64,000 bases of DNA from Paraburkholderia phenazinium (lineage in GTDB: Bacteria > Pseudomonadota > Gammaproteobacteria > Burkholderiales > Burkholderiaceae): the NCBI RefSeq assembly GCF_900100735.1, contig NZ_FNCJ01000005.1, forward strand, positions 186,001 to 250,000, read 5' to 3'. Shown here piece after piece: positions 46,038 to 55,327 of the stretch (positions are counted from its first letter, which is position 1; every line of letters begins with the position of its first letter). Under the pieces are notes generated by a model that saw only the letters and a program-made list of their open reading frames with translations, was not told the origin of the DNA and ran no database searches. A program made the position numbers and the translations under genes.

Positions 46038-46499
46038 TTACTGGTAAGGGTCGCTGAAACCGAGCTTGGCCAGGATCTCAGTCTCGATCGCTTCCATTTC
46101 CTGCGCTTCCTCTTCGACCTCGTGATCGTAGCCTTGCGCGTGCAGCGTGCCGTGGACCAGCAGATGCGCATAGTGCTCGGCGAGCGTTTTGCCCTGCTCG
46201 GCGGCTTCTTTTTCGACCACCGGGCAGCACAGGATCAGATCGCCCGTCACCGGATCGTCTTCCGATTCGGCATAGGCGAAGGTCAGCACATTGGTCGAAT
46301 AGTCTTTGCCGCGATAGGTGCGGTTCAGCGTGCGGCCTTCGTCGGCGTCCACGAAGCGCACGGTCAGTTCCGCATCGGCAAAGAGGGCCGCCTTGACCCA
46401 GCTTGCGACGGTTGCGCGCGGCAGAATCGCCTTGTGCTCCGGCCAGGCCTTGGCGGCGGGGAATTGCAGGTTCAACGTCAGTTTCGGGGCGCGGCTCAT
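46038..46499 (-). CDS. ybeY: Endoribonuclease YbeY
   Basis: YbeY is a zinc-dependent RNase that matures the 3' end of 16S rRNA and takes part in ribosome quality control. The 153-residue protein has the metal motif [16 protein letters not shown] (H-x3-H-x5-H). It starts 67 bases after phoH, as usual. Confidence 0.94.
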   Translation of the reverse strand: MSRAPKLTLNLQFPAAKAWPEHKAILPRATVASWVKAALFADAELTVRFVDADEGRTLNRTYRGKDYSTNVLTFAYAESEDDPVTGDLILCCPVVEKEAAEQGKTLAEHYAHLLVHGTLHAQGYDHEVEEEAQEMEAIETEILAKLGFSDPYQ

Positions 46500-46566
46500 G
46501 CGTCTTGATTGTGTGGCGTTCTTGGCAGTCTAATGCGTGGCATCAATACGATGCCACATGGCTGAT

Positions 46567-47628
46567 TCAGCGTGCATCGGCGGGACTCGCGTTCTTCTGC
46601 GAGTGCGCATCGTAGGCCTCCACGATACGCGCCACCAGCGGATGGCGCACGACGTCGACGCTGGTAAAGCGCGTGAGCGCAATGCCGCGCACGTCCGACA
46701 GCACCTGCTGCGCTTCGATCAGCCCGCTCTTGTGGCCGCGCGGCAAGTCGACCTGGGTGGTGTCGCCGGTGACGACAGCCTTCGAGCCGAAGCCGATCCG
46801 CGTCAGGAACATCTTCATCTGTTCGGGCGTGGTGTTTTGCGCCTCGTCGAGAATGATAAACGCGTGATTCAGCGTGCGGCCGCGCATATAAGCGAGCGGC
46901 GCGATTTCGATCATCTGCCGCTCGAACATCTTCGCGGTCTTGTCGAAGCCGAGCAGATCGTAGAGCGCGTCGTACAGCGGGCGCAGATACGGGTCGACCT
47001 TCTGCGCCAGATCGCCCGGCAGGAAGCCGAGGCGCTCGCCCGCTTCGACGGCCGGACGCGTCAGCACGATGCGTTTGACCTGATCGCGTTCCAGCGCGTC
47101 CACGGCGCAAGCCACCGCCAGATACGTCTTGCCCGTGCCCGCCGGCCCGACGCCGAAGGTCACGTCGTGCGAGACGATCTGTTTCAGATATTCACGCTGC
47201 GCCGGAGTACGGCCGCGCAGGTCGGCACGCCGCGTGTACAGCTTCGGGCCGAGCTCTTCGAGGTCTTCGTCGCCGGTGTCGGCCGGCTCGTCGAACGGGT
47301 GGTCCGGGTCGTGACGGAAACGCGCGTCCGGGTTATCCGCGCCGTTCGCACGACTGCGCGCCGGATGACGCGCCTCGACCAGCGCAAGCTGGATATCGTC
47401 GACCGAGAGCGGATCGCGCGCGCTGTTGTAGAAGTTTTCGAGGGCCGTGAGCGCCACCTTGGCGCCCCGGCCGCGGATCGAGATCCGGTGACCGCGGCGT
47501 TGCAGCGTGACGTCGAGCGCCTGCTCGATCTGCCGCAGGTTTTCGTCGAGCGGTCCGCAGAGGTTGGCGAGCCGCGCGTTGTCTTCGCGCGGTGCGGTGA
47601 ATTCCAGATGCTGCTGAGTGGTCTTCAA
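46567..47628 (-). CDS. phoH: PhoH-family ATPase
   Basis: This 353-residue PhoH-like protein has the Walker A motif GPAGTGKTYLAVA near 165 and Walker B AFIILDEAQNTTPEQMKMFL near 255. PhoH homologues are ATPases often paired with YbeY and probably act in RNA processing. The start is TTG at 47628. It lies 33 bases after miaB. Confidence 0.92.
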   Translation of the reverse strand: MKTTQQHLEFTAPREDNARLANLCGPLDENLRQIEQALDVTLQRRGHRISIRGRGAKVALTALENFYNSARDPLSVDDIQLALVEARHPARSRANGADNPDARFRHDPDHPFDEPADTGDEDLEELGPKLYTRRADLRGRTPAQREYLKQIVSHDVTFGVGPAGTGKTYLAVACAVDALERDQVKRIVLTRPAVEAGERLGFLPGDLAQKVDPYLRPLYDALYDLLGFDKTAKMFERQMIEIAPLAYMRGRTLNHAFIILDEAQNTTPEQMKMFLTRIGFGSKAVVTGDTTQVDLPRGHKSGLIEAQQVLSDVRGIALTRFTSVDVVRHPLVARIVEAYDAHSQKNASPADAR

Positions 47629-47661
47629 GGCGGTGGATCGATCCTGTCGGTTTCAGTGCGC

Positions 47662-49047
47662 TTAATGGGTGGTGGCCGGCGAGTCGTTGTGCATTCCGTC
47701 ATGCACCAGCACGAGTTCGCCACGTAGCGAATGTGGGTACGCTTGCACGATTTTCACGTCGACCATCTGGCCGATCAGCCGCGCGTGCGATGCCAGCGGC
47801 ACCGGGAAATTCACCACGCGGTTGTTTTCGGTGCGGCCGGCGAGTTCGTTCGGGTCTTTGCGCGCCGGACGTTCGACCAGAATACGCTCGACCTTGCCGA
47901 CCATCGATTCGCTGATGCGGGCGACGTTTTCTTCGATCGTAGCCTGCAGATGTTGCAGCCGTTTGAGTTTCACTTCACGCGGCGTGTCGTCGTGCAGGTT
48001 GGCCGCCGGCGTGCCGGGGCGCGGGCTGTAGATGAACGAGAAGCTGGTGTCGTACTTCATCTCGTGAATCAGCGCCATCATCTTGTCGAAGTCTTCCTCG
48101 GTCTCGCCGGGGAAACCGACGATCATGTCGGTGGACAGCGACAGGTCCGGACGGATCGCGCGCAGCTTGCGGATCACCGACTTGTATTCGAGCACCGTGT
48201 AGCCGCGCTTCATGGCCATCAGGATACGGTCGGAGCCGTGCTGAACCGGCAGATGCAGGTGGCTCACGAGCTTCGGCACCTTCGCGTACGTGTCGATCAG
48301 ACGCTGGGTGAATTCCTTCGGATGCGAAGTGGTGTAGCGGATGCGTTCGATGCCGGGAATATCCGCGACGTATTCGATCAGCGTCGCAAAGTCCGCGATC
48401 TCGGATGAGCCGAGCGTGAGGCCGCCACGGTATGCATTCACGTTCTGGCCGAGCAGCGTCACTTCACGCACGCCCTGGTCTGCGAGGCCGGCGATTTCGG
48501 TGAGCACGTCGTCGAGCGGGCGCGACACTTCTTCGCCGCGCGTGTACGGCACGACGCAGTAGCTGCAGTACTTGCTGCAGCCTTCCATGATCGAGACGAA
48601 GGCGCTCGGGCCGTCGACGCGCGCCGGCGGCAGATGGTCGAACTTTTCGATTTCCGGGAACGAGATGTCGACTTGGGCGCGGCCGCTTTCGCGGCGCTTG
48701 TCGATCATCTGCGGCAGACGGTGCAGCGTTTGCGGGCCGAACACCACGTCCACATACGGCGCTCGCGCGACGATCGACGCGCCTTCCTGGCTCGCCACGC
48801 AGCCGCCCACGCCGATGATCAGGTTCGGATTCGCTTCCTTCAGCTCGCGCGCACGGCCGAGTTCGGAGAAGACTTTTTCCTGCGCTTTTTCGCGCACCGA
48901 GCAGGTATTGAAGAGAATGACGTCCGCGTCTTCCGGGGTGTCGGTCTTGACCAGGCCTTCAGCCGCACCGAGTACGTCGACCATTTTGTCGGAGTCGTAC
49001 TCGTTCATCTGGCAGCCGTAGGTCTTTACATAAACTTTCTTGATCAT
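47662..49047 (-). CDS. miaB: tRNA-2-methylthio-N6-dimethylallyladenosine synthase MiaB
   Basis: MiaB adds the methylthio group to i6A37 in tRNA. The 461-residue radical-SAM enzyme has N-terminal cluster cysteines ([28 protein letters not shown]), the radical-SAM motif [15 protein letters not shown] near 155 and a C-terminal TRAM domain. It heads the miaB-phoH-ybeY run. Confidence 0.95.
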   Translation of the reverse strand: MIKKVYVKTYGCQMNEYDSDKMVDVLGAAEGLVKTDTPEDADVILFNTCSVREKAQEKVFSELGRARELKEANPNLIIGVGGCVASQEGASIVARAPYVDVVFGPQTLHRLPQMIDKRRESGRAQVDISFPEIEKFDHLPPARVDGPSAFVSIMEGCSKYCSYCVVPYTRGEEVSRPLDDVLTEIAGLADQGVREVTLLGQNVNAYRGGLTLGSSEIADFATLIEYVADIPGIERIRYTTSHPKEFTQRLIDTYAKVPKLVSHLHLPVQHGSDRILMAMKRGYTVLEYKSVIRKLRAIRPDLSLSTDMIVGFPGETEEDFDKMMALIHEMKYDTSFSFIYSPRPGTPAANLHDDTPREVKLKRLQHLQATIEENVARISESMVGKVERILVERPARKDPNELAGRTENNRVVNFPVPLASHARLIGQMVDVKIVQAYPHSLRGELVLVHDGMHNDSPATTH

Positions 49048-49189
49048 CGAATTTCGCCGGTCGCAGTGGTTAACCTGGGGGCGTCGTTTAAGAGTGAAGT
49101 GAGGCGAAAACGTGCGCGGGCTGGGCGCGGCGCAGGGCCGGACGAAGCCTTGGGGACGCCTCGCAGCATGTTCTCAGCGTAGTCCAACA

Positions 49190-50161
49190 TTATAGCCCTT
49201 CACCGGATACGGGATTTTTATGCGGACGCAGCTGCGGCAGGCCGAGCAGCGCTTCCAGTTCGTCCGAAACCTGGGCGAAACGCTCGCTCAGAAAGTCCAG
49301 CAGCACCCGTACGCGCGGGGCCATGTAGCGGTTGCGGTGGTAGAGCGCGTGCAGCGGCGCGTCGGGGTAGCGCCAGTCGGGCAGCAGGACCTTCAGGCCG
49401 TCCGAGCGCAGGTCGGCTTCCACGTCCCACATCGACTTCACCACGATCCCGTAGCCGCGCAGCGCCCATTCGCGGGCGACCGCGCCGTCATTGGTCTCAC
49501 GGGCGGTATCGAGCGGCACCGTGTAGTGCTGGATCTCGTCGCCGCGTGTGAAGCGCCATTCGTTGACCGGCCCGGATGCCGTGCCGAGCACGATGCAGTC
49601 AAATCGCGCCAGATCGAGCGGATCCTTGGGCTCGCCATGCTTCGCGACGTATTCCGGCGCGGCGCACAACACGCGCCGGTTCGGCGCCAGCGGCCGGGCG
49701 ATCAGCGAACTGTCCTGCGGCACGCCGAAGCGGATGGCGAGGTCGATGTCTTCCTGCACCAGGTTCGACAGCGAATCCGACAAGGTCAGCGCGAAGGTCA
49801 CCTCGGGATATAGCGCGTTGAATTCGTCGAGCCAGTGCATCAGCAGGTTGCGCCCGAAATCCGAGGTCGCGGAAATCCGCACCTTGCCGCGCACCACGCT
49901 CTGTCCCTCCTGCAGCAAAGACTCGGCGTCGTCGAGCGCCTTCAGCGCCTGGCGGCAGCAGTTGAGGTACAGGCGGCCTTCGTCGGTGAGGCGCAACTGG
50001 CGGGTGGTGCGCTCGAACAGGCGTGCCTTCAGGCCGGTTTCGAGCTTCGTCAGACGGGCGCTGGCTGCGGCCGGCGTCAGGCCGAGCTTGCGGCCGGCCG
50101 CCGACAGGCTGCCCAACTGCGCAGCTTCGACGAACAGGCGGACGTCGCCGAGGTTATCCAT
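49190..50161 (-). CDS. LysR-family regulator, CrgA type
   Basis: This 323-residue protein has LysR helix-turn-helix sequence (LFVEAAQLGSLSAAGRKLGLTPAAASARLTKLE) and an effector domain with LRGYGIVVKSMWDVEADL. It is divergent from an MFS permease across a 113-base region with a set of TTCAAA/TTTGAA half-sites and likely controls it. The ATG at 50161 (MDNLGDVRLF) was taken; 50167 is two codons longer. Confidence 0.9.
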   Translation of the reverse strand: MDNLGDVRLFVEAAQLGSLSAAGRKLGLTPAAASARLTKLETGLKARLFERTTRQLRLTDEGRLYLNCCRQALKALDDAESLLQEGQSVVRGKVRISATSDFGRNLLMHWLDEFNALYPEVTFALTLSDSLSNLVQEDIDLAIRFGVPQDSSLIARPLAPNRRVLCAAPEYVAKHGEPKDPLDLARFDCIVLGTASGPVNEWRFTRGDEIQHYTVPLDTARETNDGAVAREWALRGYGIVVKSMWDVEADLRSDGLKVLLPDWRYPDAPLHALYHRNRYMAPRVRVLLDFLSERFAQVSDELEALLGLPQLRPHKNPVSGEGL

Positions 50162-50173
50162 GGGCATCGATTG

Positions 50174-50200
50174 TTCAAAATAATTTGAAAATGATTCAAA
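50174..50200. promoter_or_regulatory. TTCAAA/TTTGAA operator cluster between LysR and MFS genes
   Basis: TTCAAA (50174-50179) pairs with TTTGAA (50184-50189) across four bases, and that TTTGAA pairs with TTCAAA (50195-50200) across five. These overlapping dyads lie in an AT-rich part of the divergent intergenic region, 13 bases from the LysR start codon. They are a good candidate LysR binding region. Confidence 0.6.
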
Positions 50201-50274
50201 TGCTACGCCAATTCTCAAATTGACGGGGGCCACGGACAATCCGCTTACTGAAATTTCGCGGTTGGAGTCTTGCT

Positions 50275-51450
50275 ATGCCTATTCCCCTTCTTGCGCTAGC
50301 GATCAGCGCTTTTGCCATCGGCACGACCGAGTTCGTGATCATGGGCTTGCTGCCCGAGGTGGCGCGCGACCTCGCCGTCTCGATTCCGTCTGCGGGCTTG
50401 CTGGTGAGCGGTTATGCGCTCGGCGTGGCGGTTGGAGCGCCGTTGCTTGCCGTGGTGACCAGCAAGATGCCGCGCAAGCTCGCGCTGCAGTTGCTGATGG
50501 GCGTGTTTATCGTCGGTAACGTGTTGTGCGCGGTGGCCTCGGACTACTCGGTGCTGATGATTGCGCGCGTCGTGACGTCGTTTGCGCACGGCTCGTTCTT
50601 CGGCATCGGCGCAGTGGTGGCGGCCTCGCTCGTGCCGCAGGAAAGGCGCGCCAGCGCGATTGCGCTGATGTTCACCGGACTCACGCTCGCCAATGTGCTC
50701 GGGGTGCCGTTCGGCACCTTCATCGGCCAGGAGTTCGGCTGGCGTATGGCGTTCTGGGTCGTCGCCGCGCTCGGCGTGGTCTCGCTCGCGGGCGTCGCGG
50801 CGCTGGTGCCGAACAAGCACGACACGGGACCGGCAGGTCTGATGCATGAAGTGCGCGTGCTCAAGGACCCGCAGGTGTGGATGGCGCTCGCGATGACGAT
50901 TGTCGGGTTCGGTGGCGTATTCGTCGTGTTCACCTACATTGCGCCGATTCTCGAGCAGGTGAGTGGTTTTTCGCCGCGCGGTGTCACGCTGATTCTGGTG
51001 CTGTTCGGCGTGGGGCTGACGGTTGGCAATACGATCGGCGGCAAACTCGCGGACCGCGCGCTGATGCCGTCGCTGATGGGGATTTTGCTGGCGCTCGCCG
51101 TGGTGATGGCAATTTTCACGCGCACCAGTCATTCGCAGGTGGCTGCCGCAGTGACGATTTTCGTCTGGGGGATCGCCGCGTTCGCCACGGTGCCGCCGTT
51201 GCAGATGCGCGTGGTCGAAAAGGCGACCGCAGCGCCGAATCTGGCCTCGACGCTGAATATCGGCGCGTTCAACCTGGGCAATGCAGGGGGCGCGTGGCTC
51301 GGCGGGCTGGCCATTGGTCACGGTTTGGGGCTCGATGCACTGCCGTGGGTCGCGGCGGCGGTTTCCCTCGCGGCGCTGCTGTTGACGTGGCTGGCGGCGC
51401 GCATGGATGCGCCGCTCAGCAATCGCGCGATTAGCGGCGAGGCCATATGA
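50275..51450 (+). CDS. MFS transporter, drug/arabinose efflux type
   Basis: This 391-residue permease has twelve membrane segments, with the opening PIPLLALAISAFAIGTTEFVIMGLLPEVARDL and GNVLCAVASDYSVLMIARVVTSFAHGSFFGIGAV of the AraJ/YdhP efflux group. It is divergent from a LysR gene. The ATG at 50275 has GGAG upstream. Substrate unknown; sugars or toxic organics are possible. Confidence 0.88.
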   Translation: MPIPLLALAISAFAIGTTEFVIMGLLPEVARDLAVSIPSAGLLVSGYALGVAVGAPLLAVVTSKMPRKLALQLLMGVFIVGNVLCAVASDYSVLMIARVVTSFAHGSFFGIGAVVAASLVPQERRASAIALMFTGLTLANVLGVPFGTFIGQEFGWRMAFWVVAALGVVSLAGVAALVPNKHDTGPAGLMHEVRVLKDPQVWMALAMTIVGFGGVFVVFTYIAPILEQVSGFSPRGVTLILVLFGVGLTVGNTIGGKLADRALMPSLMGILLALAVVMAIFTRTSHSQVAAAVTIFVWGIAAFATVPPLQMRVVEKATAAPNLASTLNIGAFNLGNAGGAWLGGLAIGHGLGLDALPWVAAAVSLAALLLTWLAARMDAPLSNRAISGEAI

Positions 51451-51595
51451 AAATTCGGCACAAGCTTTGCCGGAATCGTCCTCCGCAATACTGATAACAG
51501 TGTGAAGATAACTTCGTTGGGCGTAGCGAATCGCGATGCTATCTTGCCTCCACTAACCTTTTGCCCGCCATCCGGCGGCGCTACTGGAGGCACTC

Positions 51596-52279
51596 ATGAA
51601 TTCACCGCTTGCGCTGGTTCGCGATGCCGCACTCGATGCTCACGATGGGCCGCGGGCCGCGGAACCTTTCGATGCGTTGGAACATCTGGTCGGTGTCAAT
51701 CTCGCCCGCCTGCGGGCCGAACGACAGTTGTCGCTAGACGCGCTGGCCCGCGCTTCGGGCGTCTCGCGTGCCATGCTGGCGCAGATCGAGTCGGCTCGCA
51801 GCGTGCCGTCGATCAAGGTGCTGTGTAAGGTCGCGGCGGCGCTGAAGGTCTCGGTCGCCGCGTTCTTGCGCCGCCATGCCAACAATGGCTTCGAGCATCT
51901 GCCTGCCGACCGCGCGACGCGCCTCGTCAGTTCGAACGGCCGGTATTCAGCGCGACCGCTGTATCCCGATGCGGAACCGGCGACCGCCGAGTTTCATGAA
52001 TTGCGCATCGCGCCGCTCCATACCGAGGCGGGCGTACGGCGTGCGCCGGGCACGACGGTCAATCTGGTGGTGAGCGAGGGCACGCTCGAAGTCAGCGTGC
52101 ATGACCAGCGCCAGTTGCTCGCCACCGGCGACGCAATCGTGTTCGACGCCGATCAGCCGCATAGCCTGCGCAATCCTGGTGACACCGAGGCGCGCGCGTT
52201 TCGCGTCACGCTGAATGCGGAAACGCCGCCGCGCTGGGACGTGCCGCACGATGCGGTGCGGCATGCGGCGCCGGTTTGA
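51596..52279 (+). CDS. XRE-family regulator with cupin sensor
   Basis: This 227-residue protein has an XRE helix-turn-helix (LSLDALARASGVSRAMLAQIESARSVPSIKVLCKVAAAL, about 42-80) and a C-terminal cupin with LLATGDAIVFDADQPHSLRNPG. A GGAGG ribosome site precedes the ATG. It stands alone after the MFS gene and before the FMN riboswitch. Target genes are unknown. Confidence 0.88.
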   Translation: MNSPLALVRDAALDAHDGPRAAEPFDALEHLVGVNLARLRAERQLSLDALARASGVSRAMLAQIESARSVPSIKVLCKVAAALKVSVAAFLRRHANNGFEHLPADRATRLVSSNGRYSARPLYPDAEPATAEFHELRIAPLHTEAGVRRAPGTTVNLVVSEGTLEVSVHDQRQLLATGDAIVFDADQPHSLRNPGDTEARAFRVTLNAETPPRWDVPHDAVRHAAPV

Positions 52280-52494
52280 TGAAATGATTGCGCGCGGCGG
52301 CTAGCGAGGCGTCGTTCTAATCCATGGCCGCTTCGCTGCAGAGCGAGCGCGGCTGTTGTATGCTTCCCCTGCCGGAAATTCCGGCAATCAGTGCGTCTTC
52401 AGGGCGGGGTGAAATTCCCCACCGGCGGTATGCAGGCAGCGCAATCGCGCTTGCCGGCGAGCCCGCGAGCGCCCAAGTCGTTGTGCGTTGCTGG

Positions 52495-52528
52495 GATCAG
52501 AGTAAGCGCTGAAGCACTAACTCTGATC
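52495..52528 (+). repeat. REP-like palindromic hairpin, copy B, inside the riboswitch
   Basis: GATCAGAGT (52495-52503) pairs perfectly with ACTCTGATC (52520-52528), with an inner AGCGCT/AGCACT stem. It lies in the variable arm of the FMN riboswitch and is followed by GACA, as are the other copies. Confidence 0.7.
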
Positions 52529-52543
52529 GACAACGTTGCATGG

Positions 52544-52576
52544 GACCGGAGTAAGTGCTTCGCACTAACTCTGGTC
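52544..52576 (+). repeat. REP-like palindromic hairpin, copy C, inside the riboswitch
   Basis: GACCGGAGT (52544-52552) pairs with ACTCTGGTC (52568-52576) with one G-U pair; inner AGTGC/GCACT pairs perfectly around TTC. The flank TTGCATGG on the left and GACAT on the right match copy A at 3290-3335. Confidence 0.7.
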
Positions 52577-52749
52577 GACATGGGGTCAGCAGATCTGGTG
52601 CGATGCCAGAGCCGACGGTCATAGTCCGGATGGAAGAAGATGTGCAGATAGTCATGTCGGTTCCCGTTGCGCTGCTCGATGGCCTGAGCGGAGCATGGGC
52701 GTTCCATTGGAACGTCCAGCGGGACGAGTGCTGCCTGTTTGCAATGCCC

Positions 52750-52787
52750 TGAAACGTTTTTCGCCCAACTTTTGCGAGAGCGTTTCA
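52750..52787 (+). promoter_or_regulatory. Possible translation-control stem before ribB
   Basis: TGAAACG (52750-52756) pairs with CGTTTCA (52781-52787), which ends one base before the ribB ATG at 52789. The likely ribosome site (GCGAGAG, 52774-52780) lies at the base of the loop. This may be the expression platform of the riboswitch. No clear intrinsic terminator was seen between the riboswitch and the gene. Confidence 0.5.
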
Positions 52788-52788
52788 A

Positions 52789-53508
52789 ATGTCCTTTACT
52801 ACTTTTCCTGCCCCTTCGACGATTGCGGAAGACGCGTTCGCCGATCTCCCCCTGCTCACTACCGAACCGGTTCCGCCGCGTATCGCCGCTGCCTTGCAGG
52901 CTATGCGCGATGGCCGCGCTGTCGTCCTGCAGGACGACCACGACCGCGAGAACGAAGCCGATCTGATCGTCTCCGCCGAGCGGCTCACCAACGAGACCAT
53001 GGCGCTGCTGATCCGTGAGTGCAGCGGCATCGTCTGCCTGTGCCTGCCCGACGAGAAGATTCGCGCGCTCGAACTGCCGCCGATGGCCGTCAACAACGAG
53101 AGCCGCCATGGCACGGCGTTCACGGTGTCGATCGAAGCGCGTGAAGGCGTGACGACCGGTGTTTCCGCCGCCGACCGCGTAACGACGATTCGCGCTGCGA
53201 TCGCCGATACGGCGAAGCCGGCCGACATCGTCCGTCCCGGCCACGTGTTCCCGCTGCGCGCGATGCCCGGCGGCGTGCTGGCGCGGCGTGGCCACACGGA
53301 AGGCACGGTGGATCTGGCGATTCTCGCCGGCCTGAAGCCGGCTGGCGTGCTCTGCGAATTGATGAACCCGGACGGCACGATGACGCGCGGCGCGGACGTG
53401 GAGCGCTTCGCGGCGCAACACAATCTGCCGATGCTGACGATTGCCGAACTGGTGGAATTCCGTGAGGCGCTGGCTGCGGCGCGCGAATGCTGCACAGACG
53501 AGGTTTGA
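52789..53508 (+). CDS. ribB: 3,4-dihydroxy-2-butanone-4-phosphate synthase
   Basis: RibB makes dihydroxybutanone phosphate for riboflavin from ribulose 5-phosphate. The 239-residue protein has the catalytic [29 protein letters not shown] and [10 protein letters not shown]...RRGHTEG, with no fused RibA (GTP cyclohydrolase) domain. An FMN riboswitch lies upstream and a terminator downstream, so it is a single-gene unit. Confidence 0.93.
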   Translation: MSFTTFPAPSTIAEDAFADLPLLTTEPVPPRIAAALQAMRDGRAVVLQDDHDRENEADLIVSAERLTNETMALLIRECSGIVCLCLPDEKIRALELPPMAVNNESRHGTAFTVSIEAREGVTTGVSAADRVTTIRAAIADTAKPADIVRPGHVFPLRAMPGGVLARRGHTEGTVDLAILAGLKPAGVLCELMNPDGTMTRGADVERFAAQHNLPMLTIAELVEFREALAAARECCTDEV

Positions 53509-53537
53509 GCGGCGGGAGAATCCGCACAGCCTGAAGA

Positions 53538-53566
53538 AACCCGCGCCTGGTCAGCGCGGGTTTTTT
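53538..53566 (+). terminator. Intrinsic terminator after ribB
   Basis: AACCCGCGC (53538-53546) pairs perfectly with GCGCGGGTT (53554-53562) across seven bases, and six T close the structure (53561-53566). It lies 30 bases after the ribB stop. Confidence 0.92.
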
Positions 53567-53652
53567 ATTCCGGCAGAAAGAGCCGCCGCCGAACGCACGT
53601 CGACTCGCATCATCCCGCGCTCGCACGATCCTGCACGGATCGACGCTATCTC

Positions 53653-54339
53653 CTACGACTGCACGTCCGCAAACTCACCACGCACACCTGCGTCGACAAG
53701 CGCGGGCAGTTCATCCATATGCTGCATGATTCGCGTCATGCCCATCTTGCGTAGCGCATCCGCGTACCCATCCGGAATATGACTCGCGCCAACGAAGGCG
53801 ATGGTCTTCATGCCGGCCGCACGCGCGGCGTTCAGCCCGGCGACGCTGTCTTCGACCACCAGGCACTTGGCCGGCTCCACGCCCAGTTGCTGAGCGGCGA
53901 ACAGATACACATCGGGGTAGGGCTTGGGCCTTGACACCTGCTCGGCGCTGAACACGCGTTCGCCGAACACCTGCTGCAGCCCCGCGCGCCGCACCGAAGC
54001 CTGCACGCGCTGCATCCGGCTATTCGATACGACCGCCGCCGGCAGCGACACGCGTTGCAGCGCGTCGCGCACGCCGCCCACGGCGCTCAGCTTCGAGCTC
54101 AGCGCCAGTTCGACGTTGTGCTCAACCGTTTCCAGAAAATTTTCCGGCAAGGTGATGCCGAACGACGCCTCGATGCCTTCGAGAAAGCGAGAGGTCTGCT
54201 GGCCGAACGCCGTTTTCACGACGCTGGTGAAGTCGAGGCCGGGGAAGGTGGCCGACAGCGTTTCAAGGAGTACGTGGTCAGCGATAACTTCGCTGTCGAC
54301 GAGAACGCCGTCGCAGTCACAAATGAGATGATCGAGCAT
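53653..54339 (-). CDS. HAD-superfamily phosphatase (beta-phosphoglucomutase/YqaB-like)
   Basis: This 228-residue protein has HAD motif I DCDGVLVDSE, motif II VVSNSRM, motif III RPKPYPDVYLFAA and motif IV VEDSVAGLNAARAAG, with a helical cap between I and II. It probably removes a phosphate from a small sugar or nucleotide. The ATG at 54339 (MLDHLICDCDG) is used; the frame upstream is not family-like. It is downstream of glpF on the same strand. Confidence 0.85.
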   Translation of the reverse strand: MLDHLICDCDGVLVDSEVIADHVLLETLSATFPGLDFTSVVKTAFGQQTSRFLEGIEASFGITLPENFLETVEHNVELALSSKLSAVGGVRDALQRVSLPAAVVSNSRMQRVQASVRRAGLQQVFGERVFSAEQVSRPKPYPDVYLFAAQQLGVEPAKCLVVEDSVAGLNAARAAGMKTIAFVGASHIPDGYADALRKMGMTRIMQHMDELPALVDAGVRGEFADVQS

Positions 54340-54460
54340 GCCGGAACAGGGAGCGAGAGGAACGTGGACCTTTCGGTCCGTGCGCAAACTGAAAGCATCA
54401 TCATACGTGCTTTGTTGCCGTCTGCGCGAGCCTGCCGTTCGCTCCCGTCCGGTATTAGCT

Positions 54461-55168
54461 TTAATGCATATGCAGGTACAGCCATGCAGCAGCGGCGCCG
54501 CCGGCGAGCGGGCCCAGCACCGGCACCCATGCATAGCGCCAGTCGCTGTCGCGCTTGCCCGGGATCGGCAGCAGCGCGTGCATCAGACGCGGGGCCAGGT
54601 CGCGCGCCGGGCTCATTGCATAACCCGTCGGGCCGCCGAGCGAAATGCCGATACCGAGCACCAGCAGGCCGACCGGCAAGGCATCCAGCGCGCCCAGACC
54701 GACTTGCGGCGAGGCCAGATACAGCACGCCGAGAATCAGCACGAACGTGCAGATCATTTCGGTCAGGAAGTTATGCGGGGCGCTGCGAATCGCCGGCGCC
54801 GTGCAGAACGTGGCCAGCTTGATGTCGGCATCCGTTTCCTTCTCGAAGTGTTGGCGGTACGCCATCCACACGAGGCCCGCACCCGCCATGCCGCCCAGCA
54901 TCTGCGCCGCGATATAGCCGGCCACCTTGCTCCAGGCGAACTTGCCGGCCAGCGCGAGGCTGATCGTCACCACTGGGTTCAGGTGCGCGCCGCTGAACGA
55001 CGCCGTGATGAAGACGGCAATGAAGACCGCCATTGCCCAGCCCATCACGATGACGATCAGGTCGGCGCCCTTGCCTTTGGTGCGGGCGAGCAGCACGTTA
55101 GCGACGGCCCCGTTGCCGAGCAGCACGAGCATGGCAGTGCCGATGAATTCGGCTATGTAAGGTGACAT
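54461..55168 (-). CDS. glpF: Glycerol facilitator GlpF with altered NPA motifs
   Basis: GlpF is the glycerol channel of the inner membrane. The 235-residue protein has six membrane segments and two pore half-helices. The first pore motif is NPV (residues 64-66, GAHLNPVVTISL) and the second is SPA (186-188, YAMSPARDLAPR), where the family almost always has NPA. The selectivity-filter Arg following the second motif is kept. It is the third gene of glpD-glpK-glpF; GGAGAACC precedes the ATG. Confidence 0.9.
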   Translation of the reverse strand: MSPYIAEFIGTAMLVLLGNGAVANVLLARTKGKGADLIVIVMGWAMAVFIAVFITASFSGAHLNPVVTISLALAGKFAWSKVAGYIAAQMLGGMAGAGLVWMAYRQHFEKETDADIKLATFCTAPAIRSAPHNFLTEMICTFVLILGVLYLASPQVGLGALDALPVGLLVLGIGISLGGPTGYAMSPARDLAPRLMHALLPIPGKRDSDWRYAWVPVLGPLAGGAAAAWLYLHMH

Positions 55169-55197
55169 GATTGGTTCTCCAAAATATATTTGTTAGG

Positions 55198-55220
55198 GAG
55201 GCCGCTGCGGAAGCGGCCTC
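55198..55220 (-). other. Hairpin between glpK and glpF
   Basis: GAGGCCGCT (55198-55206) pairs perfectly with AGCGGCCTC (55212-55220) across five bases. On the minus strand it lies just before the glpF ribosome site. No T run follows. A similar hairpin precedes glpK. Confidence 0.6.
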
Positions 55221-55327
55221 TCGGCGTCACTGATAATCAATTGCGCGGCAAATTACAGGGTTGATCGCGTTTTGTCGAGGTGTACAGGCTCTACTGGCGA
55301 GGGCCTATACACGCAGGCGTGAACCGA

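Larger units (their letters stand above)
52396..52642 (+). promoter_or_regulatory. FMN riboswitch (RFN element) controlling ribB
   Basis: The conserved RFN parts are present: AGGGCGGGGTGAAATTCCCC and ACCGGCGGTA at the 5' side, GAGCCCGCGAGCG in the middle, then GGTCAGCAGATCTGGTGCGA, CCAGAGCCGACGGTCATAGT and CCGGATGGAAGAAGATG at the 3' side. FMN binding represses the downstream riboflavin gene. The variable arm is unusually long because it holds two copies of a palindromic repeat (52495-52528 and 52544-52576). Confidence 0.93.

Noticed and set aside
52391..52624. Short open frame through the riboswitch
   Set aside because: It runs through conserved RNA structure and repeat hairpins, with no protein-like composition.
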